A stretch of DNA of 64,000 nt from Gamsiella multidivaricata. Taxonomy: Eukaryota; Mortierellomycota; Mortierellomycetes; Mortierellales; Mortierellaceae. A program made the translations under genes and the position numbers. Of this stretch, positions 35,235-45,589 are shown piece after piece (the stretch's first letter is position 1; each line of letters opens with the position of its first letter). The DNA lies in the NCBI RefSeq assembly GCF_025024155.1, contig NW_026251729.1:414867-478866 (forward strand). The letters are read 5' to 3'. The notes beneath the pieces are model-generated. The model saw nothing but the letters and a program-made list of their open reading frames with translations. It did not search any database and had not been told where the DNA came from.

Positions 35235-38021
35235 ATGTCTGATATCACTGGTACGTTTTTTCCCCCTCTTCTTATCACTTGTACGCTCTATCCGATGTTC
35301 TTTGTGCGCACAACATTCCTATCTCATTGAGATGTGTGATAACACCCTCAATTGAATCCGCAGATGCAGCTGCAGCTGTAGTACTGTGTGTAACTGAACT
35401 TGTTGCCTTAAGAAGGATTCACCGCCTGTCGCAATTGTCCTGTTGTTATTTTATTTTCTCTATATGCGTTCTATTCATTGGGCAAGTATTTGCATATTTC
35501 ATTCATCCATCCTTTGGAGGAGGAGGGCTGAAGGGCTGGGAGGGAGGCAACGAAACGTGGGTCGGATTAAAAAAAAAAAAAAAACGAAGGGACGCTTTCT
35601 ATTTGTGAGCAGTTAGACTGTATTATATTTCTCTTGTGACACTCTGCGGCAGTTTGTCTCCCCTCCTGGAATAGTCTATGATGGTCAAGCGACTAAATCG
35701 GACCTATGATATGCATGGGGACATGGGTGTGGATCGATTATGTATATCTATATTTTTTTTTCTCCAAGCTTACATTAAGCTGAAAAAAGCACGCGTCTGC
35801 AATTTATTCGTAGTCAGTCATTTCTAGTAGATAAGAATGGCCCTGTGCTCACAAAACTTTATGCTTCTCTCGCATCTCTGCTTCAACCTATCTCTCAATA
35901 GAGCAAATCGTCGTTGTTCCCACCCAAGTCAAGGAGGTGGCCCCAGCCCCTGCTCCCGCTGTCGAGGCTGCGGTTGAACAGACTGCGATCACATCAGATA
36001 AGGAAACTCAGGAGGCCCAGGAGGCCCTTGCCAAGGAGCTTGGACAGGAGGAGACCGCTCGTGTGGAGGTCGAGGCCAAGAAGACCCCAGACGAGGAGGC
36101 TGCTCGCTTGGCCGCAGAATTCAAGGCTGCTGAGGAAAAGGTTGCTGAGGAGAGGCGCATCATTGAAGAGAAGGCCGCAGAGGAGAAGCGCATTGCCGAG
36201 GAGAAGGCTGTTGAGGAAAAGCGCAAGGCCGAGGAAGAGGCTGCTCATCTGGCCGCAGAGTTCAAGGCTGCTGAGGAGAAGGCTGCCGAAGAGAGGCGCA
36301 TCGCTGAAGAGAAGGCCGCCGAGGAGAGACGCATCGCTGAGGAGAAAGCTGCCGAGGAAAAGCGCAAGGCCGAGGAGGAGGCTGCTCGTCTGGCTGCTGA
36401 ATTCAAGGCTGCTGAAGAAAGAGCCGCCGAGGAAAAGCGCGTCGCTGAGGAGGAGGCTGCTCGTCTTGCAGCTGAGGCCAAAAGGGCAGCTGAGGAGGAA
36501 GCTGCCCGTGTTGCTGCCGAATTGAAGGCCGCAGAGGAGAGACGCATCGCTGAAGAGAAAGCCGTCGAGGAGAAGCGCATTGCCGAGGAGAGGGCTGCTG
36601 AGGAAAAGCGCAAGGCTGAGGAGGAGGCTGCCCGTCTGGAGGCTGAGGCTAAGAGGGCTGCGGAAGAGGAAGCCGCCCGTGTTGCCGCCGAATTGAGGGC
36701 TGCAGAGGAAAAGGCCGCCGAGGAAAAGCGCATCGCTGAGGAGAAGGCTGCTGAGGAAAAGCGCAAAGCTGAGGAGGAGGCTGCCCGTCTGGAGGCTGAG
36801 GCTAAGAGGGCTGCGGAAGAGGAAGCCGCCCGTGTTGTCGCCGAATTGAAGGCTGCAGAGGAAAAGGCCGCCGAGGAGAGACGCGTCGCTGAGGAGAGGC
36901 GTATCGCTGAGGAGGAGGCCGCCCGAGTCGCTGCAGAGGAGAAGCGCATTGCTGAGGAGGCTGCTGCTGCTGCTGCCGCCGCTGAGGCTGAAGCCGCTCG
37001 CATGGCCGAGGAGGAGAGACTCGCCGCTGAGGCCGAGGCTGCTCGTGTTGCTGCTGAGCTCAAGGCTGCGGAGGAAAGGGCTGCAGAAGAGAAGCGCGTG
37101 GCCGAGGAGGAGGCTGCTCGTGTTGCTGTTGAGCTCAAGGCTGCGGAGGAAAAGGCTGCGGAGGAGAAACGTAAGGCTGAGGAAGAGGCCCGCATTGCTG
37201 CCGAGAAGGCTGCCGAGGAGGAGGCCGCTCGCAAAGCTGAGGAAGAGAGACTTGCTGCAGAGAAGGAAGCCGCTCGTCTGGAGGCCGAAGCCAAGAAGGC
37301 TGCTGAGGAGGAGGCTGCTCGTCTCGCTGCCGAGACCAAGGCTGCCGAGGAGAAGCACGCTGTAGAGGAGGCTGCTCGCAAGGCTGCCGAGGAGGAGGCT
37401 GCTCGTGTCGAAGCAGCTACTAAAGCAGCGGAGGAGAAGGCCGCTGAAGAAGCTCGTATCGCTGAAGAGGCCCGCATTGCTGAAGAGGCTCGTATCGCTG
37501 AAGAGAAGGCTGTCGAGGAGAAGCGCGTTGCAGAGGAAGCCACTCGCGTTGCCGCTGAAGTCAAGGCTGCTGAGGAGCACCGTCATGCTGAGGAAGAGGT
37601 CGCCCGCATCGAGGCTGAGGCCAGGAAGGTTGCCGAGGAAGAGGCTGCCCGCGTGGTCATTGAGGCCAAGGCTGCCGAAGAGAAGGTTGCTGTCACTGTC
37701 ATCTCCGCTACCGAGGAGGTAAAGGAGGCCGTTACTGAGGATGATTCTGATAAGGTTGCTGCTGCTCTTGTTGCCGCCGAGGACCAGTCGTCGCCATCTG
37801 CTCCTGCTCTCGCTGCCGCCGTTGAGGAGAAGGCCGATATTCCAGAGGTAACAGCAATCCCCAGCTTGAAGCCTGCAGAGGAAATCAAGACGACCACCCT
37901 TGATGTCACGGAATCTGCCCCTGCTGCACCCTCAAGGACCTTGTCCTCGAGCAGCAAGAAGGAAAAGAAGGTCAAGAAGGAGAAGAAGGAGAAGAAGGAG
38001 AAGGCCTGCATCATCATGTAA
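35235..38021 (+). CDS. Ala/Glu/Lys coiled-coil protein with C-terminal CaaX box
   Basis: Two exons, 35235-35250 (MSDIT plus one base) and 35902-38021, joined in phase across a 651-bp intron (GTACGT...CAATAG); 711 aa. After a ~60-residue Pro/Ala/Glu-rich head, residues ~65-590 are near-continuous repeats of the type AAEEKRxAEEEAARLAAE. These should form one long charged alpha-helix or coiled coil. A 153-bp direct repeat (51 codons) occurs at 36615-36767 / 36768-36920. The end is a Lys-rich patch (KKEKKVKKEKKEKKEKA) followed by CIIM, a CaaX motif; methionine favours farnesylation. Known of such ends: polybasic plus prenyl targets the plasma membrane or septum. The protein may be a membrane-tethered scaffold or spacer, which is inference. 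AATAAA is at 38215-38220. Long antisense frames here are composition artefacts. Confidence 0.85.
36615..36920 (+). repeat. 153-bp tandem direct repeat within the coiled-coil exon
   Basis: The unit starting at 36615 recurs nearly unchanged from 36768. Both begin GCTGAGGAGGAGGCTGCC and encode the AEEEAARLEAEAKRAAEEEAA segment. The spacing is 51 codons, so the frame and heptad-like pattern are kept. Confidence 0.8.
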
Positions 38022-38436
38022 ACGCCAGGTTTACGCGATCTCTCTTTTTTTGCTACTTTTGTGTTATAATACCTATTCCTCTATATACATACTCACATTT
38101 TTTTAACGACAACAATACCATCCACACGCACCTTTCATTAATGACGGCCGACAACAAAATGCCCAACAGAGAACCTTGGCCGTAGGTATCATCATACTAA
38201 AAATAGTACCCTAGAATAAACGTGTGCAATAATAAAGAAATGCGTTTGAATAATCTTTAAAACCTAGCAAAACGCGTTCGGATTTACAGTCTGCGTCATA
38301 CATGCATACAGGAAAGTCCCTCCTCTTCCCCCCCCCGACCCTTCTCTTCTTTCCTGTTTCCTTATTCCGTCCTCTTCTGAACCTCTCGAATACCTCCTCT
38401 CATCGGCTCTGTTACCCTCTCCATATCGTTAACGAA

Positions 38437-41400
38437 ATGGCATACGTAGCAGACAAGAAGGGCCTGGTCCTCGCAAGGGTAAGCCCAGCACCACCACTTC
38501 ACCACTCTCTCCACAGCAGACGTTCCTGTCGCTCGACCCAACTGCGAAAACCATCTACTGTGGCCATTGCCTCAACAAGCGTCCTAATCAGTTTCGTTCA
38601 CGCTGTCTGTTCATTTAGATTCCAGGAACTGCTATTCCCTGGGCCCACACCATCTTTGGCGCGTGTAAGTGATCATCACAACCGGCACAAGAGTGAATCA
38701 GTGTACACTTCAAAACAACGCCTTGAAGTGTTCGTTAGGCCAAGGCTGCGCAGGAGCAACAGCCGTCTTGAGAAAAGGAAAAAAAAAAAATGTTGAGAGC
38801 GGACGTCATTTTATGAGAATTTCGAGAACCAGGAATGCGATGCGATGGGACATGAGGAGCTATCATGAAAAGGATACTTGGTAACAACAGCTCTACTGTA
38901 CTCACGGCTTGCACCTGCGGGAACGAGGCGTGAGCTTGAAGTAATTTAATCGCATTCCGGATGTCTCCAGGGCTCGCCCCCCGCCCTTTCCAGGGGGGTT
39001 TTTGAGCTGGCTGTGAACAGGTTCAGTCTGCTCATATTTTTTACGAGAATCGGGCTTTTGGTGTTAAAGAACAGGAATGGACGGATCGGTTCCCATGTGC
39101 GTTTTTGGAATCCGTCGCTGATTGTATTTTAAATTTCTTTCTCGGGATGTCTTTTAGCCGCCTTTATCCTCGCCCTCGTTGTTGGATGCTACGGCCATTA
39201 CTACAAGATTGTCAAGAATGGCGTCGCCGGGTACCCCGATGTAGGTCATTGTCAACACCTGCTACTGTCTCAACGTTCGTCTCTTATATTCCGGTCACCG
39301 AAAGGGGAGTCATCCAACCGATTTTTTTTTTCATGGAATCAATGGCTATCTAGGAATGGTTTCCAAGTGTCAGTGCCGCAACGGGCGACTGGTATCCTGA
39401 ACGCAACCTCTGCCAGATCTTTATTGCCTTGGCCTCAGGTAAGGCTGCGCTATTTGATTGGTTATTATTATTATTATGGCCGAAAGTAATACCGATTGGT
39501 CAGTGTAGGGCAAAAATAAAAAGTATTAACGGCTGCTTTTGATTTTAATATAGGTCCTCGTCTGATGCTATGCTACCTTTGGTATCTCTTGACTGTGCGC
39601 AATGTTCCTGCCAAAGGATCGAAGGGATTTGCCAAATTCCTCCTCACGAACGATGTTATTAGGACAGTTGCTTGTGGCGGATGGGTCTATGTCACATCCT
39701 CGGATGATCATGATATTCATGACATCGCCATGATTGTATACCTGCTCTGCACCATCCCTCATGTCATTGGCACGATCAAGACCGCTCCTCAGAACCCCAA
39801 GTCTCAGCAATACAGAAAACTCTTTGCGTACACCTTTTTTGGCGCCTTGATCCCTATGGTCTACTTCTTTATCCAGCATAACGTCCATCGTATTCCTGGA
39901 TGTGAGTATCCTTCTTTGTCCGGAATTATAACTTGTTGCAAGTGTAAAGACTTAATAACTTACTATCCTTTGCTTATTGCGTCTTTTTTTAGCATATACC
40001 CACTACGCTTTCTTTGAGTGGTCTTTAATCATCTCTGATCTCGCCTTTGACGCCGTGTGTCTGATCGACTTTCAAACCTTCGAATTCCGTGTGGTCGATA
40101 TTGGAATGAATGGCAAGCAGGAAGATTATAACAGCGCTCAGAACGGTCTCAAGACCTATGGAGGCAGTGAGAGCGCCGGCGCCACTCTTGGAGACATTAG
40201 ACCCTATGAAGTCATTTCCTTTGTGTCTGATGTCTACCTAGGTGAGTTGATCTCGATTAGAGCTATCCCTAGAGTCATTATTCAAGCACAGAATGAGAGT
40301 CTAACCTAATTGTGCTTTGCAATCTCGCCCCTTAGGTTTCGTGTTTTGGTCGATGCTGACTGCATTGCCCCTCATGATTTGGTACTTCCCCTTGTGGCAT
40401 ATGGGCATTTCGGGATATGAGGCGTTCCTGTTCTCCAATATCAGCGCCGTCCTGCTCGGCATCAACTTCCTTCGCCGTGGTATTGAGCGTGCCAAGGGAC
40501 TTGTTCACCTTCTGTCCTTGGTCGGCGTCCTCTCATACAAGGTCGTCGATCCTGCCCACCGTTTGATGGCTGTCGCTGCTGGTGTTTCGCTGTCTCTTCT
40601 CACCTGGGGCGCTACTCTCTTTGGACAGCGTCATCAAAACGGACGTGCTGAACGTGGTGTCATGACTTTAGCCCTGGGATTGATTCTCCACAATGTCGTC
40701 AAGCAGGCTTGGTGGGCCAACAACCCCATCTGGCCCATCATGAACGAGAACACCGGCGGTCAGAACATGGTCGGATTGGCTTTGGGCGTCTTGGCATCGG
40801 TTCAGGTCATGCTGCGCAAGGAGCCCGGTGTGGACGAGCCTCAGACGATTCAGAGCCGCAAGCATAGCGAGAGCTGGCTCCTGACTGCTATTGGTGCTGG
40901 CAGTTACCTGTTCTGCTTGCATTCGATGTTCACGGACTCTACTACTATCAGCCGCTGGTCCTTGGGAGGCTACCCCAACACCGGCCCCCAGCCAGTCCCT
41001 GGTGGATTGATGGTGATTGTTGCTATGGCTACGGGACTCACTCTTTCGTCCAAGCGTCGTTGGGCCACTTCTCTGGTTTGGTGGGCGATCGGAACCGGTG
41101 GTTTGGCCGTCTTGCACTTTATTGAGGGCGACGTCGGATTTGCGGGAGGAATCGTCTTTACTGTCTACGCGCTCTCACTCTTTCCAACCCTTTTCCGCTC
41201 ACTGGCGCGCCAACCTCCAGGACGCACCTATTTGGTCGCCATGCTCGTCTATAACATTTTGGCATTGGCCCACGTCTGGGTTGTTGCCTACGCTTTCGTT
41301 CCCGGTGGCGAAGTTATGAGAGAGCACACGGACTATGTTCTGATCGCCATGCAGATCTGTCTTTTGCTGGGCATTTTCAACTCCAACTCGGCTGCATGGA

Positions 41401-42401
41401 GTGTCGTCTCCGAAGTCCGCGCCAGGTCTGCATTCTCTGTCGCCCGTCTCTACACCAAACTATCCTTGGTTGGATTGGTGATTGCCTCCGTCGGTATTTG
41501 CTATAGACGTATGCCCAAGTCTGCTCCTCAGCCCTACCATCCCGAGCACAAGTTGATTACGGCCGGTATCTGGACCATCCACTTTGCGATCGACAACGAC
41601 ATGTACAGCAGCGAGATCCGCATGCGCGATGCCATCAGGGACTTGGAACTGGATGTCATTGGATTGCTGGAGTCAGATTTGCAGCGCATGATCATGGGTA
41701 ACCGCGACCTAACCCAGTTTCTGTCCGAAGACCTCAACATGTATGCGGACTATGGCCCAGGCCCCACCAAGCACACCTGGGGATGCACCATGCTCTCCAA
41801 GTTCCCCATCAAGCGCTCGACACACCACCTGCTGCCCTCGCCGAAGGGCGAGTTGGCCTGCGCTATCCACGCTACACTGGACGTCTATGGCAAGGAGGTT
41901 GATGTGATTGTTTCCCACAACGGTCAAGAAGAGGATCTTTTGGACCGTCAGCTTCAGACGACAGAGTTGGGCCGCATCATGCGCGAATCCGACAACCCGT
42001 TCTTGTTCTTGGGATACGTTGTAACCAAGCCCGGCAAGGGAGAGGAGATTTATGAGTTGTTAATGAACGGTGGCCATGTGCACGATATTGAAGTATCAGA
42101 CTGGGATCGCTGGTGCCAGTACCTGGCCTTCCGTGGTGTCAAGAGAGTCGGCTATGCGCGCATCTCGCACGGAGGCATTACAGACACAGAGATCCAGGTT
42201 GGCAAGTACCAGCTGCTGGAGAACCATCCCACATCCTGGGATCGATCGCTGCCCATCGAGGAGTTCAAGAATCAGGAGACATATGCGCAGATCTCGGAGA
42301 ATCAAGTTCCCGAGGGCATGCGCTTCCCCTCCATGTTTTATGGTCAAGGAGTTCGCAAGCACCGCTTCCATGTCTTTGACCGACCTTACTACTACGTATA
42401 A
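38437..42401 (+). CDS. CWH43: Cwh43 homologue: GPI-anchor lipid remodelling protein
   Basis: Seven exons: 38437-38478, 38619-38664, 39158-39240, 39354-39438, 39554-39901, 39993-40241, 40336-42401. All phases agree and give 972 aa, near the ~953 aa of yeast Cwh43. Cwh43 replaces diacylglycerol of GPI anchors by ceramide in the ER. The N-terminal part is the PGAP2/FRAG1-like multi-span region (IPGTAIPWAHTIFGASAF, a long luminal loop, then AFFEWSLIISDLAFD). A second block of about ten hydrophobic spans occupies residues ~290-660. The C-terminal ~280 residues are the endonuclease/exonuclease/phosphatase-like domain, seen as ELDVIGLLESD, WGCTMLSKFPI, and VDVIVSHNGQEEDLLDRQ. The family is confidently recognised. 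AATAAA lies at 42439-42444, 37 bp after the stop. No oddity in the reading frame. Confidence 0.95.
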
Positions 42402-43530
42402 GGCACACGATCGTCTTTATGTAGCGTAAAGAGCCGACAATAAAAATATTAATAATTCGAGTCGAACACGTTTCCATGCCCTGTTGTATTTGACAAGGAT
42501 TGAGGGGCGTCGCACATCCAAATGAGCCTTCATCGTGAGGAAATTGGGTGTGAAGTGTAATAAAATAGAGGGGATCGACCGAAAAGATAACAAGAAGAAT
42601 CCAGAGGTAAATAAGAGGCCACTGGAGGTTAAGTGAAATCATAGAGAGTGAGAAACGAAGTGAGTTATGGAGTACTTTTTATCAAAGAAAGACAAGTACA
42701 TGTACTAGAAAACTAAAGAGCAAGGGTCAGACACGATCTTCTATTTATCTACGGACGGTAGATCCACAGTAGATGTGGTCTATCGGGACGACAAAGAACG
42801 TCGGCACAAAGAACACAGAGTTTACAATGAAACGGTGGACACGGAAGGGGCTTTTGGTGGCAGGTCTTTGTCGTTGCCACTATTCCCAGAAATAGACACA
42901 TGTTGAGTGTGGCACTCTTTTAGAGTGTGGTCGCCTGAACTCACGGAATTACACAACAGCCCTCTCTTCCTTCTTATAAGTAAATATACAATGGAAAAGC
43001 AACAGGGAGAATCTATTTGACAACCCGGGTTGACACTGCTATTTGGCAACCCCTATACTAACTCCATGTAAGGCCAACATTTTTTAAATGTCGATTATGC
43101 CAGTAGTCCTTATGGTACCTGGCCCCGGCTCTTTAAGCTAGATCGTCATCTGTCTCTTAAAGGACTCCACAATGCAACTGATTTCCCATTTCGTCATCGC
43201 TGAGTCCGTCATCGATAAAATCCTGTTTTCCGTCATGAAGAAGGCTTCTCCCAAGGTCGCAAAAGGTTGCATGGGGTGCCAGGTGGAGGAAGGAATGGTT
43301 CTCAACCTCTTGCCGCGTTGTTTCGACTTGAAATTCGCAAAAGATACGAGTCTTGTTTTACTCCCATAAATATCCTACTAGAACTGGCAAGCCAGGTTGT
43401 TGGGAAGCTACTCCAAAGCAAGCAAAAAAATGAACTCATAACCGCTGTTCTCACTCAGACGAGTGCAAGCTGAACCGTACAGGATGGTTCTTTGAAGCGG
43501 CTGTAGTCATATCATAGTTCAGTGAAGAAG
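42402..43530. other. Intergenic region, no gene seen
   Basis: 3' flank of CWH43 including AATAAA at 42439-42444. A 65-codon plus-strand frame at 43172-43369 has no recognisable motif and ends shortly before the tRNA gene; it could be debris of the mobile-element island. Confidence 0.5.
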
Positions 43531-43601
43531 TGCGTGGTCCGGGAATCGAACCCGGGTCTACCGCGTGGCAGGCGGTAATTATACCACTAAACCAACCACG
43601 C
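43531..43601 (-). tRNA. tRNA-Gly (GCC anticodon)
   Basis: Read on the minus strand the 71-nt sequence starts GCGTGGTTGG and ends GGACCACGC plus an A discriminator. The 7-bp acceptor stem pairs perfectly (GCGTGGT/ACCACGC). The D-arm box is GGTTTAGTGGTATAA. The anticodon arm is CCGCC-TGCCACG-type with anticodon GCC. The T arm contains CCCGGGTTCGATTCCCGG. No intron is present. Confidence 0.95.
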
Positions 43602-43692
43602 TTCTCTTGTTATATAAGTCTAATATTTCTGCTTTACATGAGTCTGATTTATAATCAAACCTTATATACAAATCGGGAAATAGTCACGTGAT

Positions 43693-43709
43693 TGTGCGCC
43701 CCTTCGACC
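43693..43709 (+). repeat. Left target-site duplication of the SINE-like element
   Basis: The 17-bp sequence TGTGCGCCCCTTCGACC is repeated exactly at 44538-44554, directly flanking the insertion. Confidence 0.9.
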
Positions 43710-44537
43710 AGGCCCGATGGCTCAGTTAGCATACTGGTCAGGGCACCTCCCTTGTAACGCGAAGGGACCAGGTTCGAGCCCTGGTTAAAGCACAGTAATA
43801 TGTGCTACGCATAGAAATTTATTTGGAGCATGAGTCGGGCGTACTACCCCACTTCAGTTATGTGGGTTTCCTTTCCCCGGCGACCCCCACATTGAGTGGC
43901 ACTACCCCATGTAATCGTTGTGGGTTTCCTTTCCCCTTCCTTAACGCTTGACATAATGCTCAGAATAAATTTCGCCCTTGCGCTAGCCTCCGGACTTCGA
44001 GAGGCGCTGGTTCAGAACTTCCCAGCTATACACCAGGGTGTACAAGTTATTCCACTGCACTGGCAGCATGCGTCTTAGCTACCCCTGCCGGGGTTACAGG
44101 TATAAGTTCAAAAGTGAGTAGGCCCACTTTATAATAGGCTAATCTGAGCTCACATCCAGTGACCTCAGGTGGAGGAAAGACGGGACGAGGAGGAGGAGGA
44201 AATGTTACAATAGTAGAGGATTCGGCTCGCAAGCCAGTAGAACGGATTCCGTGCTCTCAAGAAACCAAGACCATCTCCCAGATGTACAGGTTACAATTGG
44301 AGAGATGGTCTTGGCAGATTTGCAGGTGAGGAGCCTGCCAGCTAGCCGAGCGGATCGCAGGAGAAAGACCTCGGGACGCTTAGGGAGGTTACAGTGAAGT
44401 TGTTGGAGATGGTGCGACTGCCACACTAGAAGATTTAGGGCCAGATAGACACAAGTCTCAGAGACTATTCACTAGGAAACCAGCACTGATTGTTCTCTCT
44501 CGGAGGCCATGTTGAATAAAAAAAAAAAAAAAAAAAA
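43710..44537 (+). mobile_element. SINE-like retroposon with tRNA-derived head and poly(A) tail
   Basis: An 828-bp insertion bounded by perfect 17-bp direct repeats. Its 5' end is tRNA-like: an A box (TGGCTCAGTTAGCATACTGG) and a perfect B box (GGTTCGAGCCC) lie at normal Pol III spacing, but the acceptor stem does not close, so it is not a functional tRNA. The body contains two imperfect copies of a motif ending GTGGGTTTCCTTTCCCC (about 43861-43877 and 43919-43935) and a perfect 13-bp inverted repeat. It has no coding frame. The 3' end is a 20-nt A tract (44518-44537). This is the signature of LINE-mediated retroposition of a Pol III transcript. It interrupts a decayed non-LTR element whose frame resumes right after the second repeat. 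828 bp is long for a SINE, so a composite or retro-pseudogene origin is possible. Confidence 0.8.
44265..44314 (+). repeat. Perfect 13-bp inverted repeat (hairpin) inside the SINE-like element
   Basis: CCAAGACCATCTC at 44265-44277 is the exact reverse complement of GAGATGGTCTTGG at 44302-44314, with a 24-nt loop. Confidence 0.85.
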
Positions 44538-44554
44538 TGTGCGCCCCTTCGACC
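44538..44554 (+). repeat. Right target-site duplication of the SINE-like element
   Basis: Exact copy of 43693-43709 immediately after the poly(A) tail. It also encodes VRPFD of the interrupted retroelement frame. Confidence 0.9.
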
Positions 44555-45240
44555 TGATCTGGCGCGAAGGGCTGCAGCAGATTGATAAGTGGGGACGAGC
44601 TGCAACGACCGCATACAACAAGAACAGCAAGAAGCAGCAAGAGCGTGATAGGATCCGCGCTGGAGCCGCCGCTGCTGCACCGAAACCCATTCGATGGGTT
44701 TGTCCTAACAACGAGACCCACATCCGAGGTCTATCCTGTATCGCCGGGATCCGATCAATGCTCAAAGGCGACGAGTATTATGACCGCTCTCCGGATCTGA
44801 CCTGGAGCATCAGCGATTTATGCCGTGGCATCAAACCCGTCAGCCTTATCAAGAAGTGGGGCAGCCTATTTACCTCGCCATCGTCGATTGCGCGCCAGGT
44901 CATTCACAAGTTCGTCAGCTTTATTGAGGAGAAAGCTACGGAGCTGATCTGGAAACCACGCTGCAAGGCCACCATTGCTCGAGAGCGAGAATGGGGGATC
45001 ACAGCCAAGATGAAACGAACTCCATACAAGGGACCGAGAGGGGACTAGAGTGATGGGTATGGATACATTAGCGACGATGACCAATGTCCGTGTGGTGCAT
45101 TACTCGCTGACCATGTAAACGGGAGCTGCCCTGGCCCCATGCTTGACCCAGACGCAGCGGATCGGACGCTGCTGGATTGCCTGCAAGGGAGGAGGCGGTT
45201 GACAACTATGGAGGGGATGGGGAAGATACCCTTCATGTAA
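44538..45240 (+). pseudogene. Non-LTR retrotransposon remnant (C-terminal part of reverse-transcriptase ORF)
   Basis: One frame runs from the end of the inserted element to TAA at 45238-45240 with a single internal TAG at 45046-45048. Before the stop it encodes a basic segment with ELIWKPRCKATIAREREWG, reminiscent of the tail of fungal LINE reverse transcriptases. After the stop the same frame gives DDDQCPCGALLADHVNGSCP, a Cys/Cys/His/Cys pattern like the zinc-knuckle end of such ORFs. The 5' part of the ORF is missing, as in 5'-truncated LINE copies, and the SINE-like element sits at its left edge. LINE identity is inferred from these two motifs; I did not see the catalytic domain. Confidence 0.55.
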
Positions 45241-45589
45241 CAAGGAGTTTTCAGCTTTTTACGCACTTCTGAGGTGTAACACTTGTTGCACGGGCCCAAG
45301 ATCTGTCTTATGGCGACTATAGATGGATCCTGATCTCATGGAAAAGAAGTCTTTGCTTGTTAGCTCTATTAGAAAAAAAAAAGTAGGTAAGGCCGCACTC
45401 CGTCTTCATCACTAATGCGCGGAGGTCATACTTGTAATGATATTCACCGTTTAGACGAAATAATTTTATTGTTAAATCGAACGTATAACAGCGTCTCAGC
45501 TTGCTGAAGAAGGGCTGAGAAAAAACAAATGCCAAAAAAGAAAAAGAATAAGAGATGCACGTCGAAATTCCTGGGCGGCGATCATTTTT
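45241..45589. other. 3' flank of the HMG-box gene
   Basis: Contains TTTATT at 45465-45470, an AATAAA signal on the minus strand about 120 bp beyond the HMG-gene stop. Nothing else is recognised. Confidence 0.5.

Noticed and set aside
35994..37586. Antisense open frames of 530 and 439 codons across the coiled-coil exon
   Set aside because: They are Ser/Leu- or Ala/Ser-only mirror images of GCN-GAR codon repeats, with no start context, introns or motifs. Composition artefact.
43172..43369. Small gene of 65 codons upstream of the tRNA
   Set aside because: No motif, no splice or polyadenylation context; likely chance.
43711..43792. Second tRNA gene (Thr-like, TGT)
   Set aside because: A and B boxes are good but the acceptor stem does not pair and the anticodon loop is irregular; it is the head of the retroposed element.
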